Shown here: one piece after another, positions 11,377 through 23,704 of the stretch
Numbering within the stretch: the first letter of the stretch is position 1
Layout of the letters: the number at the start of each line of letters is the position of its first letter
Source: Carettochelys insculpta
Taxonomy: Eukaryota > Chordata > Testudines > Carettochelyidae
Length of the DNA stretch: 64,000 nt
Direction of reading: 5' to 3'
Assembly: GCF_033958435.1 (NCBI RefSeq)
Contig: NC_134152.1
Location: forward strand, 23,224,001-23,288,000
The notes under the pieces: model-generated
What the model was told of the DNA's origin: nothing
Database searches by the model: none
What the model saw: the letters and a program-made list of their open reading frames with translations, nothing else
Translations under genes and position numbers: made by a program

Positions 11377-11660
11377 AGGCTTGGTCTACACTAGACCTTA
11401 AAGTCAACTGCAGATACCTTAAAGTCAATTGCATGGATAGAATTGACGTATCTGCAATTGACTTTAAGGTCTGTCCTCACTGAGGGAGGTCGACAGGAGA
11501 GTTTCTCCCGTCAACCTCTGTTTCTCTTACAATAGCGAGGAGTAAGGGAGGGCAACTGCCGACCCCAGACCGATCGAATTCACACCAGACATGTGAAATC
11601 AAACTCTGGAAGATTGACCCTGGCTGGGTTGATCTTCCCAGAAATGTAAAAATGGCCTAA
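11377..11660. mobile_element. GTCTACACTA-family MITE, fragment
   Basis: The left end 'aggcttggtctacactag' and the following 'aaagtcaactgcagatacc' match, in reverse, the right end of the copy at 33880-34065. An internal inverted repeat spans about 11398-11470. The right terminus is eroded. Confidence 0.65.
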
Positions 11661-12193
11661 AACTGAGGCCAGACTAAGTAATTGAGTTCTTACTCAAGCA
11701 AGATGCCCACTGAAGCCAATGGAAGATTTTCGTCATCAGGATTTGACTCTTAATAATGTTAGGGTTCTATTTTTGAGCAGTGCTTAGGACATTTAGATGC
11801 TTTTTCTAGGTGCTGAATGGAAATTCCATTTTATTAAGGTACTTTTACATTATAACTGTTCATAAAAAGTTTATCTGGTCTTCCTTTTCCTTTCCAGCAT
11901 ATGCTGCCTTCAAGTGTCAGAGCAAATGACCAATGGCACCAAGCTTATATAAACACTAGTTTTGAAACAAAAAAAACATTGCCCATATACTTTTCAAATG
12001 CATTTTATTTCACTGAAAAAATAGTTTTTGCTTAAGTTAATGTCAATATTGTCCTGGCTCCAATTAATATGTAATACATCAACAACATAACAAGAGAGCA
12101 TAAGTCTTTGCTGCTTTGCATTTTTGTTAGTTTTCTTCATGGAGATTACAAGGAGAAATTGGCTCTTCAGTCTGTGTTTTGCTTTCTTCCCAG

Positions 12194-12381
12194 ACTGCAC
12201 AGGAGTCACAGCCCCGTCTTCAGATGATATTATTAAATTAGCAGAAGCAAATGCCTTTTGGTCAGTTCGGGAACTGCAGTGTCTGGATACTGATACTTTT
12301 ACCAAAAATGTGGACTTCCTTGGGTCTGTTGTGGGTTTCAACAGATCTCAGCTTATGGTCTTGAAGGAGAAAGCTAAGCAG
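12194..12381 (+). CDS. OTOA: OTOA-like exon c
   Basis: The acceptor is 'gctttcttcccag' ending at 12193. The donor is GTAGCT at 12382. The exon enters in phase 1, matching exon b, and leaves in phase 0. It encodes about 62 residues with '[18 protein letters not shown]' and '[15 protein letters not shown]', an alternating helix pattern typical of the mesothelin/otoancorin fold. One N-glycosylation motif (NRS) is present. Confidence 0.85.
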
Positions 12382-12860
12382 GTAGCTATTATGTCTGCGA
12401 AGGAAAGATAAATACATAATTTAATTTACTGCTATTGAAATGTGCATTTTTAAAGCCATCATTACCATAATAATCACTACTGCTGCAGTTATACCTATTA
12501 CTCATTGGGGAAATAATCTACGATTAGTCCTAAAATAATGTCCTCAATGGTTGTAGGGTCAACTGGCTAAATAGTTCTGAGATATTGGCTGCTGAGCAGG
12601 TTGTGTTTTGACTTTTCAAATGCCCTTTTATTTGTTTATTTATTGCTAGCTTCTCTCTCTTCCTTAAAAAAAAAAATTACACAACAGAAACTGAGGATGG
12701 ATAAGATCAAGCATAGTTTCTGTTCTTATCAGTCTAATACCTTGTATGTTTGCTAAGAATCAAGATAAGAGAGCTAAACTATGTAGAAACAGTTAAGTCA
12801 TACAACAAGCTGTGCAGACAGACCCTAATACAGGAGTTGGTCCTTTGTCTTTAATTAGCT

Positions 12861-13803
12861 CAGTGGTTCCTAAACTTTTCGGCATCATGCCCTCTTTTTG
12901 ATTTTTCAGAAACCCTCAGCGCCCCCCCCTTCTTTACCATCATCCAACCCCCCCTTTTAACAAATGATTCAATTGGTAATTTAAAATTTAAAATAAAAAC
13001 AAAACTTGGTATAAAACTTTTATTTAAAATTAAAAATCAGCACAAATAGTGTTTTCTTGGCCCAAAAATGTAATAAATATGTAATTTAATATCAGAAACA
13101 AAACAAATTTAACGTGAAGGGTGACGCTGCATTTTCTTCAAGCTGGGAAATCCAGGGTTAGTTAAATTTGTGGGCCACTCTACACTCTGAAGTGGGGCCA
13201 AAAATGAGGGCTCCAGTATGTGGGACAGGGCTGCCAGTGAATGGAATAGGGGTGGGGTGCAGAACTGGGGTGGAAAATATGGTACAGGAGCAAGTTGGGG
13301 GTATGTGTCTGGCCAGGCAGTAAGGGACAGGAGCAGTGTGCTGGTGGGGGCTGGGGCAGGGGGCATGGTGCTGGTGGGACCCTGGACAGGGTACTGGTAG
13401 GGCCCTGGGTAGGGTACTTGTGGGAGTGGGGTAGAGGTAGTTGTGGGAGGTCGGGGCAGGGTACTTGTGGGTGTCTGGGCGTGCTGCTTCCTACCACCCC
13501 CAATGAAGGAAAGCAGCAGGCAGAAGGAAGTTGCCACTGGGCAACAGACCCAGCTTTTCAGGAAAAGTGCTGGCTGTTTGGGGAGGAGGAAGCAGCACAC
13601 ATGTTTCTTGAGACACCAGCTCTGGTGTGCAACTTCAGGACTTCCCCCAGACCCATCCAGGAAGCCGGCACTACTTCCATTTTTGCAGGAGGTAACTCCA
13701 GCGCAGGCTCTTTCTTGGGGCGGAGGGGATTGATTGGGGGGGGCTAGGTCACCTCATGCCCCCCATGGAATTTCTTCATGCCCCCCAGTTTGGGAATCTA
13801 TTC
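12861..13803. mobile_element. hAT-type DNA transposon, GC-rich
   Basis: The left end is CAGTGGTTCCTAAAC. The right end in reverse reads as a diverged 'gattcccaaactgg'. The target duplication 'attagct' is present at 12854-12860 and 13804-13810. The interior has C-rich ends and a G-rich 'ggtacttgtggg'-like tandem region near 13380-13480. No transposase frame is seen, so it is non-autonomous. The long overlapping frames at 13109-13747 come from this composition. Confidence 0.75.
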
Positions 13804-13810
13804 ATTAGCT

Positions 13811-14947
13811 GGTCATGTCTTGTGAAGATCTGCAGTCAGGAAAGAACGACCACCCTTGCCAGGCTAGATTAGCGAGCTTGCTTGGTAGGCCTCCAGGCAA
13901 GATACTGGTCTTTGCTAGTTAATGAATAAGGCTCTTCATTTCCAATTGTAATTTTATTTAAAATGTATCGGGAATTTATCTGTTTATTATAATAATTTAA
14001 AAATTAGTGGAAAAATCCAACCGAAAATTAGCTTCAGTTTTCCAAATAAATATTCACATTAATAATGAGGGATGGAAGCACAAGGGGGGAAAAAAGCAAC
14101 AAAGAGTGAAGAAAGAACTTACAAAACTATTGCTCTCTCCAGTTCATTACAAAAATAAAACTTTTAGTTTTCAGTTGGTGACATGCATATTAGGGGCTTC
14201 ACTGTAAGTTCCAAAACTCCTTGGTAGCATGGGGATGCCTCCTATTCATGGCGGCAGCAACTGGGCAGGCAGTGGGGAGGTGCTCTGTGAGGGAGTGCCC
14301 AGTATTTGTGGTGGGTGCCGTGGCAGGGTGCCTGCAACCCTCCAAGATACAGTGGCAACAGAGTCTTTCACCCTTGAAAGCCTGTCACTGCAGCAGTCAG
14401 GCAGTCTCAGCTCCCAGTCTCTCTCCCTTCCCCACTGTGAAGCAGCAGCCACCAACCCTCCTTGGGTAGGTGAGAAAACTCTATGCAAGAGGGACCAAGC
14501 CATCATCTCTCCTTCTGGAGCAAGGAGCAACAGCTGGGGAGTTCCAGCACTTCCAAAAGTAACAGGTGAAAATCAGGAAAATCTGAATAATGTCTTTTTT
14601 TTAACTCCAGGAATCAAAAAAAATGGTAAAAAAACCAAGAACAAAGGTTCACTCATACCCACTCATTCGACCAACTCACATTCACTCACCAGATGTCATC
14701 TTCTGACAGTGGAAGTATTGTTAGCTAAACTGAGTGTCACCAACCTAGAAATATGAAGGGCTTAATTCCCTGCAGGAGCCAATGTCTGCTTACACAGTGA
14801 AGAATGGGATTAGCAAGCCACACAATTCCAGCCCACAACGTTTTATCTTTCTAATTACTACTTGAAAATCAGAAATAGAGATAGTGGAGTGTGTAAGTGG
14901 GTGTTTGATACGAACTAACAGAGGCTGTTTGTTAATTTATTGTAAAG
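13811..14947. other. Unassigned intron sequence, GC-rich middle
   Basis: The segment 14221-14560 is GC-rich and open in several frames, but it has no splice sites or domain. It may be an unrecognised transposon interior. I see no exon before 14948. Confidence 0.35.
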
Positions 14948-15103
14948 GTTTGGGGTGCATTGCCGGGCTGGAAGAGTTACCATGTCGTTTCCCTGGGACG
15001 CATCGCCCTAGCTTTCAATGAGAGTGAAATAGAAGCATTGGATTTAAGTTCTGTTGACACCATTGCTGCACTTAGTCAACAAATGGAATGGACTCTTGTC
15101 CAG
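14948..15103 (+). CDS. OTOA: OTOA-like exon d
   Basis: A phase 0-0 exon of exactly 52 codons between 'tgtaaag' (acceptor ending at 14947) and GTAAAT (donor at 15104). The peptide begins 'VWGALPGWKSYHV' and contains 'LGRIALAF', 'SVDTIAALSQQMEW' and a final glutamine. The 'WG.LP.W' and 'LG' motifs followed by a 'DTI..L....W' helix are the most diagnostic superfamily signature here. Confidence 0.88.
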
Positions 15104-15249
15104 GTAAATATCCTATTAAATGGACTGTTGGTGACAAGGCATGGGATGAATGATTCTCCAAGACCTGAAGAAATTAGCCTACAAAACAAATCTTCTCTTC
15201 TTTTTCTCTCCTGGTGGACACTTGATAATGAGTAGAACATCTTCATGTC

Positions 15250-18200
15250 ACCCTCCTATTTGTGAATCTGTTGATGGCTGATCAGCCTGCTTTTGGAGCC
15301 ACAGGTCTTATCACAGAAGGGACAGGTATTGATAGCGGTTGGAGGGGTATGGGGCAGTTTTTGCCTCTCTTTCCTTCTCTGCCTCTCCCTGTCTGCACTC
15401 TGGCAGGACCTCTCAAATTCTGCCACTCCCTCATGGATTACCGCTCTCACCAGGGGATGGTCCTGGGCAAGGTTCTCCCAAGTGTCAATACTGATGCTGC
15501 ACTTCTTGTATGCCTTCAGCATGTCCTTATACCGCTTCCTCTGGCCCCTAGTGCTCTTCCGTCCTTCCTTCAAGTTCGAAAACAGAATCTGTTTTGGGAG
15601 GCACTGAGCAGACATCCGAACCGTGTGACCAGTCCAAAGAAGTTGTTGGTGAATGGTAATGGCTTCAGTGCTCATCATGTTCAACTCCTCTAGGATGGTA
15701 GTGTTCGAGTACTTATTCTCCCAAGAGATATTTAGGATTCTCCTGAGACAGTGTTGATGATATTATCCAAGTGCCTTCAAATTGTACTTGCACGTTGTCC
15801 ATGGTTCACATGCATACATTAGCATTGGAGTAACTACCGCATGGTATACAAGGAGCTTTGTCTTGGCATAGATGCCCCTGTTTTCGAAGACGCTTTGTGT
15901 CAGGTGGGCAAAAGCAGAGCTTTCACAGCTCAGATGGTGCTGGATTTCTGCATCCATGTCAACTTTAGCAGAAAGGTGACTTTCAAGGTATGGGAAATGC
16001 TCCACGTTTTCCAGTTCTCCGCTGACTTCAATAGAAGGTATCTGAGATTGTCCCATCAGTAAGGATTGGTGAAGCACTTTGGTTTTTAAGATGGTATGAT
16101 GTAAAGGGCTCTGGGAGAAAGAGCTGCAACCATGTTGTAATCTGTGTATTGGAGCTCCATGAGCGAGGTTATGGAGGCCTTGCTTTTAGCCTTCAGTTTC
16201 CTGAGATTGAAGAGTTTCCCATTCATTCCATAGACATCTTCATGCCATCTGGAAGCTTGCCATCTGTGAGGTGAAGGGTCATAGGGATGAAGATGCAGAA
16301 CAGTGATGGGGCAATGATGCAGCCTTGTTTGACTCCCATTTTGACCTCAAAGGGATCACTTTGGGATCCATTGTTGCTTAGTACTGTGGCAATCGTGTTG
16401 TCATGAAGCAACCTCAAGATGCTAATGAATTTTTGGGACAGCCAGTCTTTGAGAGGCTGGTCCACAGGGTGCTATGATTCATTGAGTTGAATGCTTTGGT
16501 TAAGTCAGTGAAACTCAAGTGTAAAGCTTGGTTTTGTTCACAACATTTTTCTTGAAGTTCCTGGGTGGTGAAGATCATATCTGCTGTTCCTTGGAATGGT
16601 CAGAAACCACATTAGGATTCTGGGAGAATTTTTCTGAGAGTGGCAGGAGTCATTTTGCAAGGATTTAAGCTAAGGTTTTTCCATGCCATTGCCAGAAAGG
16701 AGATGCCACAATAGTTTTTGCAGTCCGCTTGTCACCCTTTTTGAAGAGACTGATGATCAGTGTGTCTCTGAACTTGTGTGGCTTCTGCTCCCTATCCCAG
16801 CTCTTGAGAATCAGGAGGTAGAGGTGTTTGTGGAGGTCTGATCCACCTTCTTTGAAGACTTCAGTGCGGATTCCATCTAGTTCAGTTGCCCTGTTGAACT
16901 TCATCACTTTGCTGGCAGCTTAGACCTCACTCAGCATATGAAGTGTTGCAAGATCAACCCTCAGCAGCTGGTGAGGGATTTGGTTGAGGGGTTCTAGGAC
17001 CATGGCGGAGGGGTGGTTCAAGAGCTCATTATAGTGCTCCCTCCAGCGAGGAGCAATTGCTTCATTGTCTTTCAAGAGCTGAGTACCATCCTTGATTTTT
17101 AGGGGATTGATTCCATGGTCCACAAACAGCTTTGGTGGCATTGAAGAAACCTCTTATATCATTGATGTCTGTGAGATGCTGGAGTTCTCGTGCCTTCTCA
17201 ATCCACCAGTGGTTTTTCAGGTCCTTGTTTTATGTTGGACTGATGCCTTGACTTTGGCATGTGCTTCTCTCTTCATTGTGCAGTGAAGTCACTTTGCCAG
17301 GCCTAACGGCTTTCCTTTTTTCCTTCAACCAGGTGTTTAATTTCCATATTGTTATCATCAAACCAGTCCTGATGCTTCCTGGTCTGGTAGCCAGGGGTTT
17401 CTCTACAAGCTCCAATGATTGCATTTTTCAGTTGCCATCAGTGTTCTTCCACATCTTCAGGGTATACTGTCAGCAGTTTTGTTTGGAATGCTATCTGGAA
17501 GTCACTTTGCCTGATAGGGTCCTTCAAGCCTTGTATGTTGATCTTTGTTTGGATCAATTTCCTCTGAGTTCTCTATTTGGTGACAACCCTAAGTGCTATC
17601 ATGGATTAAATAAGGTGCTGATTGGTCCAGCAGTCATCAGAGCTAGCCATTGAACATGTGAGAAGCACATCACGCTGATCCCGAGTGTGGACAACGACAT
17701 AGTGTATGAGGTGCCAGGGTTTCCATCGAGGATGTTGCTGAGAGGTCTTAAATTTGTTTTTATGTCAGAAGAGGGTGTTTGTGATGACAAGCTCATATTC
17801 AGCATATTTCATAAGGAGGAGCATTCCAGTGGCGTTGCTGCTGCTGACTCCTTCTTTCCCAATGGTGGTCTGCCAGAGGTCCACGTCTCTTCGGACCCTG
17901 CCATTGATATCCTCCAAGAGAATAATCTTGTCTTCTTTGGGAATGTCTTTCAAGACTGAGTCCAATTGGGTGGAGAACTTTTTCACGACACCTTCAGCAT
18001 CTAGAGTTGGTGCATAAGCCCTTAGGACAGTTGCTAGTTGCTTTTTGGCAAGCTTCAAGTGGAGAGTCATGAGACACTCATTGATGCCAATAGGGGCTTC
18101 AGATAGGATTTTTGTCAGTTTGTTCTTGATGACAAATCCTACTCCATGAATTCGATTTTCTTCCTTTGTGATTCCCTTCCAGAAGGAGGTGTACCCTCTG

Positions 18201-18900
18201 CCACCTTCTCTTAGCTGTCCTTCTTCTAGTCTACACGTTTCTGCCAAGGCAGCTGTATCAATGTTGAATCATCACAGCTCATGGGCGATAACTGCTGTGC
18301 ATATTTCAGGTTGTCCACTGTCTGGGTTGTCCTTTAGAGTCTGAATAGTCCATGTTCCAAAGTTTATCATTTGATTTTGACTGCATAGTGGTGAACTCTT
18401 TGGTTGCAGTTATCCAGTTAGAGGTGTTGAGGTGGACTATGTTTAGGCCACCTTTTCTAGACCCCTCCTCATGTGGGGTGAGCAGAGTGGATCCTAAATA
18501 GGGCTGCTCAGTCACGGGTGCAGCAGCTGGACTGTTCTACCACCTTAGGCCTTGAAACAGAACGACTGATCCATACGTCCACTGCCTATGTTTTGGTTCA
18601 TGACTAAATGCTTCGAGATTTCACAGTCTGCTCACATCGCCATTCACCAGTCGCTGTAGGGCTTAGGTTAAGGAGAGTAGTACACAGGAAGATGCCTGTG
18701 TGTGACTTCCTTTAACGCGGGGAGACTGTTGCACTGCAGCCACCACATGATCCTTGATGGTTAGAAGGCCCAGGTCCAATGGCATGGGGTCCACAATGAT
18801 TTGGAGTCTCCTGTCCACTGCACACTTCATCTGCCTTCACAGTCATTGTAGCATTACCCTTGCTATCTTCCACCTGTTCTGCCATTGAGGACTTTTAGGA
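15250..18900 (-). mobile_element. Minus-strand APE-type LINE, decayed
   Basis: Read on the minus strand, an AP-endonuclease part lies at 18247-17765 ('YTSFWKGITKEENRIHGVGF', 'YAPTLDAEG', 'INGRVRRD'). It is followed by broken RT pieces ('ATELDGIRTEVFKEG' near 16880, 'VKMGVKQGC' near 16345) and a 3' end encoding 'CPFCDKTCGSKSRLISHQQIH' at 15256-15320, a C2H2-type finger. The order EN, RT, zinc finger fits a LINE of the RTE/Jockey-like group, often mislabelled craniofacial development protein 2-like in gene sets. Clade uncertain. There are many stops and frameshifts. The 5' boundary is a guess. Confidence 0.85.
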
Positions 18901-19591
18901 TACACTCTTCACACTGCCCTTCCATTTTCCCTCATCCATAATTTCCAGTGCCCTCTCTAAGGGTGAGAGGTTAGTTAAATGTTCACGCCTACTTGGTCCT
19001 TGACCTCTCTGGCGAAAGAGTGGCAATAGTAACAACTGTGATAATGTTCACTATGCTCCGACCACTTGCCTGTTAGGATTAGAATGACACCATCAAATAG
19101 CTTCAATCAGTTCTCTACACAAACACTAACTGGTAAGAACAATTAGCCCTTACTGACCAAGGCTGGACTCAGAAGTACTATGACCACCACTCTAAATACA
19201 TCCAGATGCTTGTACAGGTGATCTGTTATTTGCAAATTATTCCATTCAGTTGCTTGAATACTCATTTAGTGCTCCACTCCCTATGCCTCAATAACTCCCA
19301 TTAATGCCAGTGGGATTTACATAGTGAATAAAGAGAAGATTAAAAGCCTTTATTTGCCTATACAACTAGCCGCAAATTTCTGTGCTGCCGGTTTTGCCAT
19401 CTCTTCTCTTCAACAAATGACATTAGGTTGATGGTGGCTAGCACAAGCAGAGTATCTGGAATCAGATTATCTAACAGCTGTTTATGCTAACGAGGCACTT
19501 TAAGGAAATAGAAGAAACTGGAGCATTTTAACATAGTACTACAATTTTGATATTTCCTGTTGTATTTTTAAAAGCAATTCTGAATACTCAT
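18901..19591. other. Unassigned intron sequence
   Basis: Nothing that I can name. Confidence 0.35.
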
Positions 19592-20014
19592 TGGTTACAT
19601 CTACACTACAGCGATCTGTTGACAGAAGTTACTGTCAGAAGATATCTTCCAACAAAACTATCAACAGATCACAACCACAGATGAAAGCGGATCACTGTCA
19701 ATCGGCTCTGTTAACAGAGAGCAGCCAGGCTGCCCCGCTGCTCTCTTGACAGAATAGCCAACCGGAAGCACAGCAGACAGGGCTGCCTGGTGACCTATAA
19801 GCCCTGTCTGTCAACAGAGGGTCCCCCCGGAGCATCCACGTGGCTTTTTTTGTCAACAGAATCTGTCAACAAAGGCATTCTACCTTGTGGGGGAGAGGCA
19901 GAAGTCTGTTGACCAAAAGTGCCAAGTTCTGTTGACAGTATGTCACTAGAATGCATTTTTAGCGTGGACACTCCATGGGTTTTGTTGACAAAACCCTCTT
20001 GTGTAGACAAAGCT
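19592..20014. mobile_element. GTCTACACTA-family MITE
   Basis: The left end 'acatctacactacagcgatc' matches the right end of the copy at 45689, and the reversed right end is 'agctttgtctacac'. The interior repeats 'ctgttgacag' in place of the 'ctttcgaaag' core of its relatives, so it is a distinct subfamily. Non-coding. Confidence 0.72.
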
Positions 20015-20448
20015 ATTAAGTTTGGTTAGCATCTTCACAAGACATTTAAACAGGACAGGAAGGCTCTAATTTTGAAATCTTGAACTTCATATTACCTACT
20101 TATGGAAGAGAAAATTATCTATGGCTTAGCTCTTCTCAGTTGAGTTGAAACTGAAAAGTTTTCTTAGATGGTTCAATTGCTGGTTATTCTGGTAAAGTGC
20201 TTTTTGATGACCTGGTCATGGGCACCATGGTAGGTGGTTGTGCTCAGAGCTGCTGAGAAGGCACTGTGTCCATAAATTGCTCCCATTGAAGACAATGGCA
20301 AAACTTTCATTGACTTCCATGGGAGTAGGCTCAGGCCTAATATAGTATAATGACAGATCAGTTTGTAACATCAGATATCAGTAGCCACTTCCAGTCTTAG
20401 AACCCTATATTACATTTATAACTCTTCTCGATCTCATTGCTTCTGCAG
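20015..20448. other. Intron before OTOA-like exon e
   Basis: Positions 20273-20335 contain paired 'ccattgaagacaatgg' and 'ttgacttccatgggag' motifs, typical of an old amniote repeat. Otherwise nothing. Confidence 0.4.
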
Positions 20449-20591
20449 GCTAAATCTATTTTAAAAGGGTTTCTTGAGGACTCTGGTCAGACCGTTTCTG
20501 GGCTGAAAAGTTTTGATTTAGCAGGATTAGGAGCTAACCTGTGTGCTCTGAACATCTCAGACATCAAGACCATAAAGACTACAGAATTCAG
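20449..20591 (+). CDS. OTOA: OTOA-like exon e
   Basis: The acceptor is 'gcttctgcag' ending at 20448 and the donor is GTAGAA at 20592. It enters in phase 0 and leaves in phase 2. It encodes about 47 residues, including '[13 protein letters not shown]' and '[16 protein letters not shown]'. The 'G.LG..LC.L....I..I' pattern matches the superfamily repeat. One predicted N-glycosylation site (NIS). Confidence 0.88.
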
Positions 20592-21117
20592 GTAGAAACA
20601 CTTTATTACCCAAAGTATTTTAAGTCTCTCTTAATTGTATTAGTGGTGAACTGTCTCCCCCCTTACGGATTTCCAGAAGCACTATGTTGAAAGAGCTCTT
20701 TTCCAACACTTTAGAAGCTTTTGAGCCTGCTGCAATCTGCAGGTAAATGTCTAATCATGGCCACAGAAACATGCTAAGTTAACATTTTCTCTGATTTTCT
20801 CCATTAACAAAAGACATTTATTCGGTGGAATCTTCTTGACAGGCTGCTTGGAATAGACACCTTTGCTATCTTCAGGGAGTCTACAAAATAGTCCCAGATT
20901 TTCTTATAGACGTTACTTTAGAAAAGACCAGGATCAAGTGAATTATTTTCAGTGGAGCCTTGAGTGGCTGTTTAAAATAGATTCCCATGGGATCCAATGT
21001 AGCTATTAAATTGAGAAACTCAAATTGGTTGCAAAGTGCTCGTCTATGTTTGGGCCCGAAACTGGGTTTATATATCTGGTTTTGGTCCTGAAACTGGGTT
21101 TAAATATCTGATTAAGC

Positions 21118-21987
21118 CAGTGGCTCTCAAAAATTTTGGTCCCGGGGTTAATAGATTTTTGCGAGTCCTCCCCAGCTCTGGGGTGAGGCCAAAAATGATG
21201 GGTTCAGTGCATGGGAAGGGGCTGCTAGAGATTGGATAGGTGTCGGGGTCTGGGTGGGAGGATAAAGTGGTGAAGCGGGATACGAGAGGAGGTCTGGCCA
21301 GGAGGGAAGGTGCGGGAGCAGGTTAAGGGTGGGGTGTCCCAAAGGGTGGGAGGGTGCAGGAACGAGCTGGGAGTGGGGTGTTTGGGAGCATGCAGGAGAA
21401 GACTAAGTGTGGGAGGTCTGGAAGGCAGGGAAGGTGCAGAGTGGGCTGAGGGTGTGTCTGGTTGGGAGGAGGGCGCAGGAGCAAAGAAGCATGCGGGAGC
21501 AGGCTTGGGATAGGCTGTCTGGCTAGGAGAGAGGGTACAGAAGCTAGCGGAGGAGCATGAGAGGGAGATAGGGGAGTAAGGATTGGCTTGAGGGGAGAGG
21601 AGGCTGCTTACCTGACTCTGTACTCCCGGCTCCTCTCAGGTACCACCCTCCAGTGCTCCCATTGGCTGAAATGCAGCCAATGGGAGCATCAGGGGAACCC
21701 TCTCAGGAGTGATTTCTGGCACTGCACTTCCGTGGCTGGGAGAGGAAGAGTAGCAGCGCATGGAGCTATGCTTCTCCCTCCCTCCCTGACAGCAAGCTGG
21801 TTGTGGCCCACAGGGCTCAAGGCTGCCCCCTGCCCGCAGTGGAAGCTGGAGCTGGGCAAGAACCTGGTGGGGAAAGGAGGCACCACGGGGCTGGAGCATG
21901 AGCATGGGCTCCCTGTGTGGGGGAGATATGAGCCTCATGACCCACCTGCAAGGTGGCCACAAATGGGCTGCAGGTTGAGAACCAGTA
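21118..21987. mobile_element. hAT-type DNA transposon with 8-bp duplication
   Basis: The left end is CAGTGGCTCTCAA. The reversed right end is TACTGGTTCTCAACC. The flanks are 'gattaagc' (21110-21117) and 'gattaggc' (21988-21995), an 8-bp target duplication with one mismatch. The interior is G-rich and non-coding, sharing 'agctctggggtgaggccaaa' with the block near 48.17 kb. Confidence 0.85.
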
Positions 21988-22060
21988 GATTAGGCATATT
22001 TCATACATTTTAAACACTTGGTTGTTTATCTGTCTTCCTAACCCCACTGTCCTTTTGCAG

Positions 22061-22197
22061 TGCTGTGATTGCGAGGGTTGGTTTGTTGCCATGTCGCACT
22101 CCTGTTCTGGAAGAGTTCAAGAAGCTGGCAGAATCTGTATTTGGAATCACTGCAGGATGGAACAGCTCTATTATCCATGAGATTGGTACCATAGCAG
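22061..22197 (+). CDS. OTOA: OTOA-like exon f
   Basis: The acceptor 'ccttttgcag' ends at 22060 and the donor is GTAATG at 22198. It enters in phase 2, matching exon e, and leaves in phase 1. It encodes about 45 residues with 'CRTPVLEEFKKLAESVFG' and 'WNSSIIHEIGTIA'. The helix followed by 'IG.IAAG' continues the superfamily pattern. NSS is a possible glycosylation site. Confidence 0.88.
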
Positions 22198-23139
22198 GTA
22201 ATGAGACTACCTACAATCAGCGATGCCTCTGCAGCATCATCTTTAAAAGCACTACAGGCCTGATTCACTGCATATTGTGGTCCTCTGCAGGGGCAAGAGA
22301 CAGAAGTGACCCCTCCAGAGAAGGACCGGTAGCATTTCCGTTAACATTCTTCTCCACCAGAGAACAACACTGTTAGTGTCCATAGGATGCTCTGACTTTC
22401 CACCGCTGAGAGTCCTCTGTTAGAATTTGCACCATCTTCCCCGGGGGCAGACTGGAATGAATTTGGCTCTGTCCACATTTCATTGAGTTAACCTTGCTAA
22501 GCAGAACTGAGTCAAACTGAAATTTCAGGCCCGTCCCTCTTGAGGGACAATTCTTCCTTTCACCGTTATGGCCTTGATCTTACTTCTAAGTGAGGTGCCT
22601 ACCAGCTTGCAAACATACAAGTATTCAGCAGAGCTCTGCACTGCCCACAGCTGCCCTGTCTATCCATTTACAGTGTCCCAAAATGCTACCTTAGGGTTCA
22701 GTCCTGCAAGGGACTGAATGTCTAAGCTGAAGTGAACAAGAGTTGAGTGCGTTGAGCTTATTGGAGGACTGGACCCTTGATATGTTCCCAGCATGTTCCT
22801 GGAACCCATTTTTAGAGCATAGGCATGCACAATCAATGTTAGAAGTTCTGCTACTTCAAGAATGTTTTCAGTTTAACAGTGACACGTATACCACTGCTAC
22901 GATGTGTGTGTTGCGGGGTTAGCCTTCTGCAAAAGCAGAAGTTTGCCTTGACTGGGAAGCAGAGTCCACATTATGTTTTGTATTCAGGGTTTCAGGGGAC
23001 GGAAGTTACCCTCTGCATTTGTGGTGCGAAGAACAGCATGAATGAACTTCCGTCATCGTGTATTTGTAGTACTGAGACTGTGATATTTGTTTCTTACATG
23101 CTACAGCTGTCTGTAAGCTAATTAGAATGAAAGAATAGT
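22198..23139. other. Unassigned intron sequence
   Basis: An 80-codon frame at 22879-23121 lacks splice support. I name nothing. Confidence 0.35.
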
Positions 23140-23335
23140 AACGAAGAGATAGCAGGGTTAGTTTGTACTCCAACAAAACAAAGCAGCAGAAATGTAGTAC
23201 TTTGAAGACTAACAAAATGATTTATTCGGTGATGAGCTTGATCTGATTAAGTGGGTCAGTCCCCCGAAAGCTCATCACCGAATAAATCATTTTGTTAGTC
23301 TTCAAAGTGCTACATTTCTGCTGCTTTACAATGAA
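23140..23335. repeat. Palindromic interspersed element, copy 2
   Basis: The arms at 23183-23239 and 23269-23325 are nearly perfect reverse complements across about 57 bases, with a short loop containing 'aagtgggtcagtcccc'. The lead-in 'gcagggttagtttgta' corresponds to the one in copy 1. Confidence 0.78.
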
Positions 23336-23606
23336 AGAAGGCAGGAAAAGGAATTAAGTATTTGTATTTCATTATAACTTAATTTCTATATACACCTCTT
23401 ACAGCTGTAAAACTTGAGCATTCATTCAAGTGCCTAAAAAGTTTTCTTTTACTGCTTAACTCAGAAGTGTTGATTTCTTGAGTTTTTATTGTAACAGGAT
23501 TTGGAGACAAATACTAGCCAGATCATATATCAATGTTAATTAGTCAAAACTTAACATAATGAAAAGAATGTGTGAACTAAGCTGTATTCCTATTTTGTTA
23601 TGATAG

Positions 23607-23704
23607 CTGGTTTAAATGGGAAGGAATTTAAAGCTCTTGACAAAGATGTGATGCCATATTTCCAGCCAACAGCCATAAGACACATCCCTGATGAAGTTTT
23701 CAAA
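23607..23704 (+). CDS. OTOA: OTOA-like exon g
   Basis: The acceptor 'tgttatgatag' ends at 23606 and the donor GTAAGT at 23705 is canonical. It enters in phase 1 and leaves in phase 0. It encodes 32-33 residues including '[16 protein letters not shown]' and '[10 protein letters not shown]'. The 'AGL...E...L....I..I.P..I..IP..VF' pattern is the classical last-but-one repeat of the mesothelin superfamily. Confidence 0.9.

Noticed and set aside
13109..13747. Proline-rich frames on both strands
   Set aside because: They lie in the C/G-rich interior of a hAT element with defined ends.
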